Source: Dongia deserti
Lineage (GTDB): Bacteria > Pseudomonadota > Alphaproteobacteria > Dongiales > Dongiaceae
Assembly: GCF_003574735.1 (NCBI RefSeq)
Contig: NZ_QORW01000002.1
Coordinates: 310,001 to 374,000 of the forward strand
DNA length: 64,000 nt
Direction of reading: 5' to 3'
Under the pieces are notes generated by a model. It had not been told where the DNA came from. It made no database searches and saw only the letters and a list, made by a program, of their open reading frames with translations. This document shows, piece after piece, positions 54,534 to 63,256 of this stretch. Numbering within the stretch: position 1 is the first letter of the stretch; the number at the start of each line of letters is the position of its first letter. A program made the position numbers and the translations under genes.

Positions 54534-54776
54534 TCATGGCAGCTTGGAGTGGGTTCCGTCGCAGAATGGCTTGCCGCCGGAATGCTTGCAGCCGCAGAAG
54601 AACACCGTCTTTGTCTCCGTCGCGTCATATTGGATGGGGGAAAATTCGCTGCCTTTGTGGGAGCCGTCGCAGAAAGGCTGGTTCTTGCTCCGACCACAGG
54701 CGCACCACCAATAACTCTTGCCGGTCGTCACCTCGAATGGGAAAGGCGATCGTTGCGCGATCGTAGGTTCGGCCAT
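54534..54776 (-). CDS. CDGSH iron-sulfur protein with two domains
   Basis: The 80-residue protein has two CDGSH units: CACGRSKNQPFCDGSH (about residues 25-40) and CGCKHSGGKPFCDGTH (about 61-76). Each binds a 2Fe-2S cluster by three Cys and one His. Such small cytoplasmic proteins are linked to iron or redox handling. The start is ATG at 54774-54776, MAEPTIAQRS. It lies 31 bases before the lipoprotein gene. Confidence 0.9.
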   Translation of the reverse strand: MAEPTIAQRSPFPFEVTTGKSYWWCACGRSKNQPFCDGSHKGSEFSPIQYDATETKTVFFCGCKHSGGKPFCDGTHSKLP

Positions 54777-54954
54777 GCAAAATCCCCAAAGACGGCGCAA
54801 TTCGGTCGCGCCGCATCAATAAGCTAGAGTCTAGCGGAAGGCCCCGCGCCGGCACAAGACGGATGCGCTATTTCGCCCCCGGCGCCTGCGGAAATCGGCG
54901 GTTGCCGGAGGGGCCGAAAAGGGGCTATTGGAGCAGCGGAGACGGACTGAAGCC

Positions 54955-55911
54955 ATGCCCAAAGATGCCTTGACCCTACTGCTGGCGGCGCCGCGCGGTT
55001 TCTGCGCCGGCGTGGACCGCGCCATCCAGATCGTGGAGCGCGCCCTCGAGCGCTATGGCGCGCCGGTTTACGTCCGGCACGAGATTGTCCACAACCGGCA
55101 CGTGGTCGAGGAGCTGGAGCGCAAGGGCGCGGTGTTCGTCGAGGACCTGGAGGAGATTCCAGGCCGCTACCCGGTCGTGTTCTCGGCCCACGGCGTGCCC
55201 AAGTCGGTACCGGAGGATGCGGAGCGGCGCAACCTGCTCTATCTCGACGCCACCTGCCCGCTGGTCAGCAAGGTGCATCGCGAGGCCGAGGTGCATTTCG
55301 CCGCCGGCCGCCACATCATCCTGATCGGCCATGCCGGCCATCCGGAGGTGATCGGCACCATCGGACAGCTGCCGCAGGGCGCGGTCACGCTGGTCGAAAC
55401 GGCGGAGGATGCGGAGGTGATCGCGCCGCCCGTCGGTTCAAGCCTGGGCGACCGGCTCGCCTACATCACGCAGACGACGCTGTCGATCGACGACACCATC
55501 GGCATCATCGACGTGCTGCGCCGCCGCTTTCCCAAGATCCACGGCCCGCGCAAGGAAGACATCTGCTACGCCACCACGAACCGTCAAGCGGCGGTCAAGG
55601 TGATCGCGCCGAAATCGGATCTGCTGCTGGTGATCGGCGCGCCCAATTCGTCGAACTCGCAGCGCCTGGTGGAAGTGGCGCGCGGCGCGGGCTGCCCCAA
55701 GGCCTATCTGGTGCAACGCGAGGCGGAGATCGACTGGCGCTGGTTCGAGGGCGTGAAGACCGTCGGCATCACCGCCGGCGCATCCGCACCCGAAGTGGTG
55801 GTGCAGGAAGTGATCTCCGCCATCCGGCAGCGCTATCTCACCCGGATCCAAGAGATCTCGGTTACCGAAGAGACCACCCACTTCAAGCTTCCTCGCGCCC
55901 TGACTGCCTGA
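54955..55911 (+). CDS. ispH: 4-hydroxy-3-methylbut-2-enyl diphosphate reductase
   Basis: The 318-residue protein is the last enzyme of the MEP isoprenoid pathway, forming IPP and DMAPP. The iron-sulfur cluster cysteines are Cys17 (APRGFCAGV), Cys101 ([11 protein letters not shown]) and Cys204 ([11 protein letters not shown]); other motifs are [15 protein letters not shown] and [11 protein letters not shown]. The ATG at 54955 gives the normal length. It lies 27 bases before thrB. Confidence 0.97.
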   Translation: MPKDALTLLLAAPRGFCAGVDRAIQIVERALERYGAPVYVRHEIVHNRHVVEELERKGAVFVEDLEEIPGRYPVVFSAHGVPKSVPEDAERRNLLYLDATCPLVSKVHREAEVHFAAGRHIILIGHAGHPEVIGTIGQLPQGAVTLVETAEDAEVIAPPVGSSLGDRLAYITQTTLSIDDTIGIIDVLRRRFPKIHGPRKEDICYATTNRQAAVKVIAPKSDLLLVIGAPNSSNSQRLVEVARGAGCPKAYLVQREAEIDWRWFEGVKTVGITAGASAPEVVVQEVISAIRQRYLTRIQEISVTEETTHFKLPRALTA

Positions 55912-55938
55912 AAGTGGCCGCCTGATGATGACCGTCTG

Positions 55939-56898
55939 ATGGCCGTCTATACCGAGGTCCCCGACAACGAGCTCCGCGGCTTCGTGGAGCAGTACGAGAT
56001 CGGCGAGGTGATGGCCTGCAAGGGCATCGCCGAGGGCGTCGAGAACAGCAATTACCTGCTGCACACGACACAAGGCAGCTACATCCTCACGCTCTATGAG
56101 AGGCGCGTGCAGCGCGAGGATCTGCCGTTCTTCCTTGGCCTGATGCAGCATCTCGCATCCAAGGGGCTGACCTGCCCGACGCCGCTCAACGGCAAGGACG
56201 GGCAGGCCCTGCGCGAACTATGCGGTCGCCCCGCTGCGATCTGCACCTTCCTGGAAGGCATGTGGCCGCGCCGGCCGAACGAGCGCCATTGCCAGCTGCT
56301 GGGCGCCGCGCTGGCGGACTTGCATGTGAAGGGCCGCGACTTTGCGATGCAGCGGCCGAACAACCTGTCGCTCGCCGGCTGGCGCGAGCTCGCGGCCAAG
56401 ACCGAGGCGCGCGCGGACGAAGTCGAAGCGGGCTTGGCCAAGCTGATCGCGGAGGAGCTGCGCCATCTCGAGGCCAATTGGCCCAAGGAGCTCGAGATCG
56501 GCGTCATTCATGCCGATCTTTTTCCGGATAATGTGTTCTTCTTGGGCGACAAGCTGTCGGGCCTGATCGATTTCTATTTCGCCTGCACCGATTTCCTGGC
56601 CTACGATCTCGCCATCTGCATCAATGCCTGGTGCTTCGAGATTGACGGATCCTTCAACGTCACCAAAGCGCAGAAGATGGTGCGGGCTTACGATTCCCAT
56701 CGCAAGATCCCGGAGGCGGAGATCGCGGCGCTGCCGACCCTGGCGCGCGGATCCGCCCTGCGCTTCCTGCTAACGCGGCTCTATGACTGGCTCAATCATC
56801 CGCCGGGTGCCTTCGTGCAGCCGAAGGATCCGCTGGAGTATCGCCGCAAGCTCTCCTTCCATCAGCAGTGCAAGTCTGCCTCCGCCTACGGCATCTGA
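55939..56898 (+). CDS. thrB: Homoserine kinase, ThrB2 (APH-like) type
   Basis: The 319-residue protein is the aminoglycoside phosphotransferase-like homoserine kinase found in Alpha- and related proteobacteria, making O-phosphohomoserine for threonine. It has [16 protein letters not shown] (catalytic H-x-D-x4-N) and [26 protein letters not shown]-like regions do not matter; the start is the ATG at 55939. Its stop overlaps the rnhA start by one base (TGATG). Confidence 0.94.
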   Translation: MAVYTEVPDNELRGFVEQYEIGEVMACKGIAEGVENSNYLLHTTQGSYILTLYERRVQREDLPFFLGLMQHLASKGLTCPTPLNGKDGQALRELCGRPAAICTFLEGMWPRRPNERHCQLLGAALADLHVKGRDFAMQRPNNLSLAGWRELAAKTEARADEVEAGLAKLIAEELRHLEANWPKELEIGVIHADLFPDNVFFLGDKLSGLIDFYFACTDFLAYDLAICINAWCFEIDGSFNVTKAQKMVRAYDSHRKIPEAEIAALPTLARGSALRFLLTRLYDWLNHPPGAFVQPKDPLEYRRKLSFHQQCKSASAYGI

Positions 56899-57365
56899 TG
56901 AGCACGAACGCATCCCCCAAGATCGTCGAGATCTTCACCGACGGCGCCTGCAGCGGCAATCCCGGCCCGGGCGGCTGGGGTGCGGTATTGCGCTACGGCA
57001 ACGTCGAGAAGGAGATGAATGGCGGCGAGCCGGAGACGACCAACAACCGCATGGAGCTGATGGCCGCCATCATGGCGATCGAGGCGGTGAAGCGGCCCTG
57101 CGAGATCCACTTGCATACCGACAGCGAGTATCTGCGCAACGGCATCACAACCTGGATCCACAGCTGGAAAGCGCGCGGCTGGAAGACGGCCGACAAGAAG
57201 CCGGTCAAGAACGTCGATCTCTGGCAGCGCCTCGAGCACGCGATCGAGACCCACGACGTGCATTTTCACTGGGTCAGGGGCCATTCCGGCCACAAGGAAA
57301 ACGAGCGCGCGGATGAGCTGGCAAGGCTCGCAATCCGGCAGATGCGTGATGCGAGTATTATGTGA
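56898..57365 (+). CDS. rnhA: Ribonuclease HI
   Basis: The 155-residue enzyme cleaves RNA in RNA-DNA hybrids. The catalytic acids are in [41 protein letters not shown] and [11 protein letters not shown]. The start ATG at 56898 overlaps the thrB stop, a common coupling in the ispH-thrB-rnhA run. Length is normal. Confidence 0.97.
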   Translation: MSTNASPKIVEIFTDGACSGNPGPGGWGAVLRYGNVEKEMNGGEPETTNNRMELMAAIMAIEAVKRPCEIHLHTDSEYLRNGITTWIHSWKARGWKTADKKPVKNVDLWQRLEHAIETHDVHFHWVRGHSGHKENERADELARLAIRQMRDASIM

Positions 57366-57418
57366 GAGCCCCCCTGCCCGGTCGCAGATACCCAGCACCG
57401 CTCTCGCTTCCATTCTCA

Positions 57419-57536
57419 CGTCACCCCGGCCTTGAGCCGGGTCCACTTTTCCGTCGCACGGGGCCCTTGCCTATACTGCGTGCGCTTTCAGCAACTCGTA
57501 CGGCTGCTCGATGGATCCCGGCTCAAGGCCGGGATA
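57419..57536. repeat. REP/RIME-like palindrome pair
   Basis: CCCCGGCCTTGAGCCGGG (57424-57441) and CCCGGCTCAAGGCCGGG (57517-57533) are inverted copies of one 17-base unit, each itself palindromic (GGC-C..G-GCC). They are separated by about 75 bases. It lies between convergent rnhA and RidA genes. Confidence 0.8.
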
Positions 57537-57566
57537 GGAGTAGGCAGCGACGTCGCCGCATCTCTC

Positions 57567-57953
57567 TCACGCCGCCGCGACCACTTCGATCTCCACCAGC
57601 CAGTCGCTCGACAGGGTCTGCGCGACGATGCCGATGGTGGGGATGATGCGGCCATTCAGCGCTTTCACGCGCGCCTTGGCATTCTCCTCGGCATACGCCG
57701 GATCGCGCAGGTAGCTGGTCAAACGCACGATGTTGTCGACACTCATGTCCGCGCTGGCGAGGATGGTGCGGATGTTGGACCAGATGAGGTCGAGCTGCTC
57801 GCTCAGACTCTTGCCGGCAACACCCTTCTCATCGAGGCCCATGGTGCCGGCCACATAGAGGAACCGCGTCGGCTCCTGCACCTCCATCGCGTGGACATAG
57901 TCGCTGGTCGCCGGATAGATCCCGTGCGTCGGATTGCGGACGATCATCTTCAT
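57567..57953 (-). CDS. RidA-family protein lacking the catalytic arginine
   Basis: The 128-residue protein has the YjgF/RidA fold, with FLYVAGTMGLDEKGVAGKSL, SEQLDLIWSNIRTILASADM and RLTSYLRDPAYAEENAKARV. In RidA the arginine that binds the imine is in PAR; here the aligned residue is Thr106 (GRIIPTIGIVAQTL). It therefore belongs to a subgroup that may not deaminate 2-aminoacrylate. The start is ATG at 57953. No operon partner is evident. Confidence 0.85.
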   Translation of the reverse strand: MKMIVRNPTHGIYPATSDYVHAMEVQEPTRFLYVAGTMGLDEKGVAGKSLSEQLDLIWSNIRTILASADMSVDNIVRLTSYLRDPAYAEENAKARVKALNGRIIPTIGIVAQTLSSDWLVEIEVVAAA

Positions 57954-57982
57954 GTTGCTTCCTCCCGAACCTGTACACGAAA

Positions 57983-58008
57983 AATCGGCGGCCTCGCGGC
58001 CGCCGATT
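57983..58008 (-). terminator. Terminator of the peroxiredoxin gene
   Basis: AATCGGCGGCC (57983-57993) pairs perfectly with GGCCGCCGATT (57998-58008) around TCGC. On the minus strand it comes 21 bases after the peroxiredoxin stop and is followed by TTTTT. Confidence 0.85.
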
Positions 58009-58029
58009 CCTTTTCGCGACCGCTCTTGC

Positions 58030-58512
58030 CTACAGCGCCTTCATGATCGCTTCGGCGCTGGAGACTTCAAACGCTCCCGGCGCCTCGACGTTCAGCGCCT
58101 TCACGGTGCCGTCATCGACCACCATGGCATAGCGGCAGGCGCGGGTGCCCATGCCGTAATTGGTGCCGTCCATGGTGAGGCCGACCGCCTTGGAGAAATC
58201 CGCGTTGCCGTCCGCCAGCATCAGCACCTTGTCGCCGACACTCTGCGCCTTGCCCCAGGCATCCATCACGAACGCATCGTTGACGGACAGGCAGACGATC
58301 TGGTCGACGCCCTTTTTCCTGATCGCCTCGGCATGCTGCACGAAGCCCGGCAGGTGCTTGGCCGAGCAGGTGGGCGTGAAGGCACCGGGCAGAGCGAACA
58401 GCACGACCTTCTTGCCCTTCAAGAGATCGTCCGTCTTCACCGTCTGGATGCCGTCCTTGTCCATATATTTCAAGGAAACAGAGGGGATCTTGTCCCCGAC
58501 TTTGATACTCAT
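58030..58512 (-). CDS. Peroxiredoxin, Prx5-like
   Basis: The 160-residue protein has the Prx5 peroxidatic site PGAFTPTCSAKHLPGF, in which the Cys reduces peroxides. Cys in GTRACRYAMVVDDG could be the resolving residue. The length and KLLKGKKVVLFALP-like start (LLKGKKVVLFALPGAFTPTC) fit. It is cytoplasmic. The start is ATG at 58510-58512. A terminator follows, so it is probably monocistronic. Confidence 0.92.
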   Translation of the reverse strand: MSIKVGDKIPSVSLKYMDKDGIQTVKTDDLLKGKKVVLFALPGAFTPTCSAKHLPGFVQHAEAIRKKGVDQIVCLSVNDAFVMDAWGKAQSVGDKVLMLADGNADFSKAVGLTMDGTNYGMGTRACRYAMVVDDGTVKALNVEAPGAFEVSSAEAIMKAL

Positions 58513-58628
58513 TTTTGTGTCCTTTCTGCTTCTCCCGGTGACAGTGCGGGGGTGAGGATAGGCCGCGTCGCCGCCGCTCTCAAGCGGCATAAGACGACAT
58601 TCTTCGTGCGGGAATTTCCCGCCCGGAC

Positions 58629-60593
58629 TCAGCGTTTTCCGGCCCGATCCAGCGCGTTCGTCACCGTCTCGGTCGTCAGCAATTCGGGCAGCGCGATGCC
58701 GGCCGGCGCCCCTGGCCCATACACGATGTTGAAGGGAATGCCGTATCGGCCGTGACGGCCGAGGAAGTCGGCGATCTTCGGATCGGGGTTGGTCCAGTCG
58801 GCGCGCATCGCGACCACATTGTCCTGCTGCAGGCGGTCGGCGACCGGGTCCCGGTCGATCACCAGCTTCTTGTTGGCCTGACAGGTGATGCACCAATCCG
58901 CCGTCACATCGACGAAGACAACCTTGTCCTGCGCGACGAGATCCGGGATCGCCGCTTCATCGAACGCAATCCAGTCGGACCCACCGCGGACCGCCGCGCC
59001 CACGCTGAGGAAGCCGGTCTGAGTGCCGATGATCGACATGAGCCAGATCGCAGTGCCGACCAGGCTCAGCCCCAGCAGGCCTTTGAGCCAGCGCATCCAG
59101 CGACCCGGGCGCGGCAGGAACGTTACCAGGCGGGGCGCTGCGGCAACCGCGAGATACGGCAGGGCAAGACCGAGCCCAAGCGCCAGGAAGATGCCAAGGA
59201 TTTCGCCGGGGCCGCGCGACAAAGCGAAACCGACCGCTGTTCCCACGAAGGGCGCGGAGCACGGTGTCGCGAGCGCAGTCGCCAGCACGCCCGTGAAGAA
59301 CGACTTGGCATGATCGTTGCCGACCCGCGCTTCGCTCGCAACCGCGACACGGCCGACGAAAGCCGGCATCGGAATCTGGAACAGGCCCCAAATGTTCGCC
59401 GCGAACAGCAGGCACACGATCGCCATCAGGGCGAGGAAGGCCGGCTGCTGAAACTGGATTCCCCAGCCGACGCTGGCGCCTCCCGCCTTCACGGCGATGA
59501 GCCCGCCCGCCAGCACCAGGAAGGACGTGACGATGCCGGCAGACGTCCACAGGAACGCGCCGCGCAGGTGCATGAGCTCGCGGCCGGCGGCATCCAGCAC
59601 GCCGGTCAGCTTCAGCGCCAGCACCGGCAGCACGCAGGGCATGACGTTGAGGATGAGGCCGCCCAGCAGCGCAATGCCGAGAATGGGCAAGATCGACATC
59701 CAGGACGAAATCGATGCGGCAGAGACGATCGCGGTCGGGCGTGCCGTCAGCTCCATGCCGCGATCGCCGTCGAACACGGTGAGGATGAGGTCGCTGTTGG
59801 CGACATCAGGTCCGTTGCCGATCCGCTCCATCGGCACGGAAAGGCGCGCGCTCTGACGGTCGGCCGACAGTTCCACCTTGGGCGGGCCGAAATAGATGTG
59901 TGGCGCGCCTTCGACGATCACGTCCGGCTTGTTCAGCACTTCGCCCGTGCTCTTCACGTCGATGACAAGCTGGCTCTGCTGGTCCACGGCGACCTGGTCG
60001 ACCGACCAGCCTAGCCGCTCGCCGCTCTTGGGCACCAGCGAGGCGAACCGGTTGACGAGTGGGGCAAACCGACTGGGGTCCGCCGCGCCGCCCGGCAGAT
60101 CGAGCGCGAGATCTCCTTCCTGCGGCACGCAGATCTGCTCGCACACCAGATAGCGGATCTTCGCCTTGAGGGAGATGGGTTCACCGGGAACTTCCGGCGT
60201 CACCATCAGCGGGAAGGCAACTTCCTCGCCATAGCCAAAGGTCTGCAAGCCGAACAGCTCGAAGCGATGCGGGACCGGCCACATCAGTTGCGCGTCCGCC
60301 ACATTGTCCGACCCCGCAACATCGACCTGCGGCGGATAGCCGGCATCGCCGGGCGCGCGCCAATACGTCTTCCAGCCAGGATGCAAGACAATATGCAGCG
60401 CCAGGGGAACGGACGTGAGGTCGCCGGTGCCCTCCACCGCCGAGAGCAGTTGGGCGCTGGATTGCGGTGTCTGGAACAATCGACTGGCGGGCTCATTATT
60501 CGCATAGACATGCGGAATCGAGCCGACGGCTGCCAACATGCAGAACACCGCCAATCGGATGATGCAGCCAATCGATTTCCGGCGATTCATCAT
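58629..60593 (-). CDS. Protein-disulfide reductase of DsbD/ScsB type
   Basis: The protein of about 654 residues has a signal, an N-terminal periplasmic region with a CEQICVPQEGDLALDLP (DsbD-alpha-like) pair, a central part with about eight membrane helices that carry the cysteines in NVMPCVLPVLALKLTG and ATPCSAPFVGTAVG, and a C-terminal thioredoxin domain with ADWCITCQANKK. It moves electrons from cytoplasmic thioredoxin to periplasmic partners. The longer N-terminal extension fits ScsB rather than classic DsbD. The start is one of the Met pair at 60590-60593. It is divergent from yqgE. Confidence 0.9.
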   Translation of the reverse strand: MMNRRKSIGCIIRLAVFCMLAAVGSIPHVYANNEPASRLFQTPQSSAQLLSAVEGTGDLTSVPLALHIVLHPGWKTYWRAPGDAGYPPQVDVAGSDNVADAQLMWPVPHRFELFGLQTFGYGEEVAFPLMVTPEVPGEPISLKAKIRYLVCEQICVPQEGDLALDLPGGAADPSRFAPLVNRFASLVPKSGERLGWSVDQVAVDQQSQLVIDVKSTGEVLNKPDVIVEGAPHIYFGPPKVELSADRQSARLSVPMERIGNGPDVANSDLILTVFDGDRGMELTARPTAIVSAASISSWMSILPILGIALLGGLILNVMPCVLPVLALKLTGVLDAAGRELMHLRGAFLWTSAGIVTSFLVLAGGLIAVKAGGASVGWGIQFQQPAFLALMAIVCLLFAANIWGLFQIPMPAFVGRVAVASEARVGNDHAKSFFTGVLATALATPCSAPFVGTAVGFALSRGPGEILGIFLALGLGLALPYLAVAAAPRLVTFLPRPGRWMRWLKGLLGLSLVGTAIWLMSIIGTQTGFLSVGAAVRGGSDWIAFDEAAIPDLVAQDKVVFVDVTADWCITCQANKKLVIDRDPVADRLQQDNVVAMRADWTNPDPKIADFLGRHGRYGIPFNIVYGPGAPAGIALPELLTTETVTNALDRAGKR

Positions 60594-60701
60594 TTGCCAA
60601 CCAACTAGGGCGATAATACGTTGAGGGCAGACCGGCATCAGTCACAAAATTGTGCTGATGGCGACCTTGCTGGCGGATCAAACCAACCCTAGGTGAGAGC
60701 C

Positions 60702-61277
60702 ATGGGCAAGAGATTGATACATCAGGGTTTCATCACCGGCCAGCTGCTGGTGGCGATGCCCACCATGCGTGACCCGCGTTTCACCCGCACCGTGATCTAT
60801 ATGTGCGCTCACACCAGTGATGGTGCCATGGGTCTTGTGATCAACCGTCTGGTTGGTTCCCTGTCCTTCCCGGACCTGCTGGAGCAACTCGGCATTCCGT
60901 CGAGCCCGACGAGCGAGCATATCCGCATCCGGAACGGCGGACCGGTCGAGACCGGCCGCGGCTTCGTGCTGCACAGCGCCGACTACCACGACGATGCGAC
61001 CCTCGCGATCGGCGAGGAGGTCGGCCTCACCGCCACGCTCGACATCCTGCGCGATATTGCCGCAGGCCAGGGCCCGAAGCGCAGCCTGCTCGCGCTCGGC
61101 TATGCCGGCTGGGGACCAGGGCAGCTCGATTCGGAGATTCAGGCCAATGCGTGGCTGTGTGTCCCGGCGGACGAAGAGCTGATCTTCGACGACAAGCTGA
61201 CCGATAAGTGGGAGCGCAGCATCGAGAAGATCGGCATCGACTTCCGCCTGCTCTCCGGCGATATCGGAAACGCGTAA
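60702..61277 (+). CDS. yqgE: YqgE/AlgH family protein
   Basis: The 191-residue cytoplasmic protein has the family features GFITGQLLVAMPTMRDPRFT, HTSDGAMGLVINRLVGSLSF and NAWLCVPADEELIFDDKLTD. Function is unknown in general; regulation by AlgH is known only in some bacteria. The ATG at 60702 is used, giving a normal length. It is divergent from the disulfide reductase gene. Confidence 0.9.
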   Translation: MGKRLIHQGFITGQLLVAMPTMRDPRFTRTVIYMCAHTSDGAMGLVINRLVGSLSFPDLLEQLGIPSSPTSEHIRIRNGGPVETGRGFVLHSADYHDDATLAIGEEVGLTATLDILRDIAAGQGPKRSLLALGYAGWGPGQLDSEIQANAWLCVPADEELIFDDKLTDKWERSIEKIGIDFRLLSGDIGNA

Positions 61278-61318
61278 CGCGCGACAGCGCGACACGCCTC
61301 AGCTCCATGTCGCGGCAA

Positions 61319-62575
61319 TCAGCGACGAGCGTCCACACGCGCACCTGTGAACGGGTTCCAGCCGATTGCCGCCAGTGCAGTCCAGGCGGTGGGCGCCAAG
61401 TGCGGCAAACGGTAATAGTAGAAATCATCGAATGTACTGGCCGGTGACAGTCCCAACCCGGTCGTCAATCGCACCTTGCTGGACGCCCAGATGAACCCGT
61501 CAGGGCTGAACTGGCCGTTGAGTTTCGATAGCAGACGGTCGGCTTCTTGCGTCTGCCCCAGCGCACGATAGGTCAAAGCGGCCTGCGCCGTCCCCTCCCA
61601 CCAGATTCCATCGCGATCGTCATTGAAATCGAATCCGCCGGAAACGGCATGATGCTGCTCGACGTAGCGCATCGATGCAGACCAGGCCTCCGGCGCATCG
61701 GACAACAGGGGCGGCCAGAGCTGCGCATCGAGCCCCGCATTGCCGCGGTTCGGCGTGACGCCGTCGGGCGTGGTGCCGACCCAGAAATGGCCGCTGGCCT
61801 GATCCCACTGCGCGGCAACGAAGGCACGCGCGGTTTCGGCGTTGCGTTGCCAGTACCCGCCGGGCTCCAGGCGTGCCAACCACTCGAACACTGCTGCCAG
61901 ATCGGTATTGTGCTCCGTCGACTTCCAGGTGAGCCGCTCCGGCGTGTCGTCATAGCCGTAGATGCCGCCGTCGAAGCCGGCGGGCCGGCGTGGATCCAGA
62001 GTGGTGTTTACGGCCCAACGCGCCAGCCGTGCAGCCGCCGCGCGATAGCGATCATCCTGCGTCTGCTCCGCCATGGTCAGCAGGGCGAGCGCAGCCCACG
62101 CGACGTTGCCGGTGGCCGTGCCGACTTGATACGGGTCTTCAGCCCAGCGGCCTTCCTGATCGCTCCACCAGCCCATGGGCAGAACCGGCCGCTCCGTGAT
62201 CGGACCAGGGCGGTACGCGTTGCGGATGCGACCGGTCGCGCCGCTGCGATCACGTTCGCTCGCCGCCAGCAGCGCATCCGCGACCCGCAGCGCGGCATCG
62301 CGGTGACCACAGGCGACGAGCGCGATCACAGCAAGCGCGTTGTCGTAGGTATAGGCGCCAGGGAGCGTCGGCCCACTCTCGCTGCTCACGTCGGCAGAAG
62401 AATCGTAGCTTTGCAGAAACAGCGGCTCGGTGCCGGGCGTCGCGTTCACGCGCGCCAGCAGCGAGTCACAAGCACGCGCCGCCACCTGTCGGGCCGGCGA
62501 CTCCGCAGCCGAACCCGCGGAAAGCCAGAGCGCAGAGAACAGAACGGACGCGATGAGCCGAACACCCAAGATCAT
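61319..62575 (-). CDS. Exported six-hairpin glycosidase-like protein
   Basis: The 418-residue protein has a signal (GVRLIASVLFSALWLSAGSA) and a helical, repeat-like mature part with YTYDNALAVIALVACGHRDA, YQVGTATGNVAWAALALLTM and DGIWWEGTAQAALTYRALGQ. These suggest an alpha/alpha toroid of glycosidase type, with possible acid residues in YTYDNAL and WWEGTAQ. The substrate is unknown. It lies between convergent yqgE and the acetyltransferase gene. Confidence 0.72.
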   Translation of the reverse strand: MILGVRLIASVLFSALWLSAGSAAESPARQVAARACDSLLARVNATPGTEPLFLQSYDSSADVSSESGPTLPGAYTYDNALAVIALVACGHRDAALRVADALLAASERDRSGATGRIRNAYRPGPITERPVLPMGWWSDQEGRWAEDPYQVGTATGNVAWAALALLTMAEQTQDDRYRAAAARLARWAVNTTLDPRRPAGFDGGIYGYDDTPERLTWKSTEHNTDLAAVFEWLARLEPGGYWQRNAETARAFVAAQWDQASGHFWVGTTPDGVTPNRGNAGLDAQLWPPLLSDAPEAWSASMRYVEQHHAVSGGFDFNDDRDGIWWEGTAQAALTYRALGQTQEADRLLSKLNGQFSPDGFIWASSKVRLTTGLGLSPASTFDDFYYYRLPHLAPTAWTALAAIGWNPFTGARVDARR

Positions 62576-62608
62576 GGTCGATATCCCTGTCGTCCAATAG
62601 GTGCGTCG

Positions 62609-63256
62609 CTAAGCCCTGCGATCCACCAGGCGCGGCCGGGGCGCGGCGTTGCCCAGCATGCCACGCGAGGCCATCAGGTCGTCGAGCTGCAGCTCGTGCA
62701 GGATGTGGTCGCGCCAAGCGCCGTTGATGCGCAGATATTGGCGCGCGAGACCGACGGTACGGAAGCCGAACTTGTCGAGCAGGGCGCGGCTCGGCACGTT
62801 TTCCGGAATGCAGGCGGCCTCGACGCGGTGCAAGCCGAATTCCTGGAACGCCGCCGGCAACAGCAATCGCAGGGCCGCCGACATCAGGCCCGAGTTGGCG
62901 TAGGGCTCGCCCATCCAATAGCCGAGGCTGGCATATTGCGCGGCGCGCCGGCGCACGCCGGTGAGGTTGACACCGCCGACCAGCGCATTGTCCGAGGTGC
63001 GGAAGATGTGGAAGCCGTAGCCACGATCATCGCGCCAGTCGCGCACGGTGAGCCGCACGCGCTTGCGATACGCGGTGCGGGTCAGCATGTCGCTTTCCCA
63101 CACCGGCTCCCATGGCTCGAGGAAATCGCGGCTCTGCTCGCGCAGCGCCTGCCAGGCACGGTAATCGGCAAAGCGCGGGGGGCGCAGGCGCACCTTCGCA
63201 TCCGCTAGCTCCGGCGGCAGCGGCACATAGCTGGGTCCAAGGTCGAACATGCGCAT
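62609..63256 (-). CDS. RimJ/RimL-type GNAT acetyltransferase
   Basis: The 215-residue protein has VRLRPPRFADYRAWQALREQ, SLGYWMGEPYANSGLMSAAL and RVEAACIPENVPSRALLDKF, then GFRTVGLARQYLRINGAWRD. This is the RimJ/RimL group, which acetylates N-terminal amines of ribosomal proteins or other targets. The start ATG at 63254-63256 overlaps the peptidase stop by one base (TGATG), so the two are translationally coupled, which is common for M16 peptidase and this enzyme in Alphaproteobacteria. Confidence 0.88.
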   Translation of the reverse strand: MRMFDLGPSYVPLPPELADAKVRLRPPRFADYRAWQALREQSRDFLEPWEPVWESDMLTRTAYRKRVRLTVRDWRDDRGYGFHIFRTSDNALVGGVNLTGVRRRAAQYASLGYWMGEPYANSGLMSAALRLLLPAAFQEFGLHRVEAACIPENVPSRALLDKFGFRTVGLARQYLRINGAWRDHILHELQLDDLMASRGMLGNAAPRPRLVDRRA

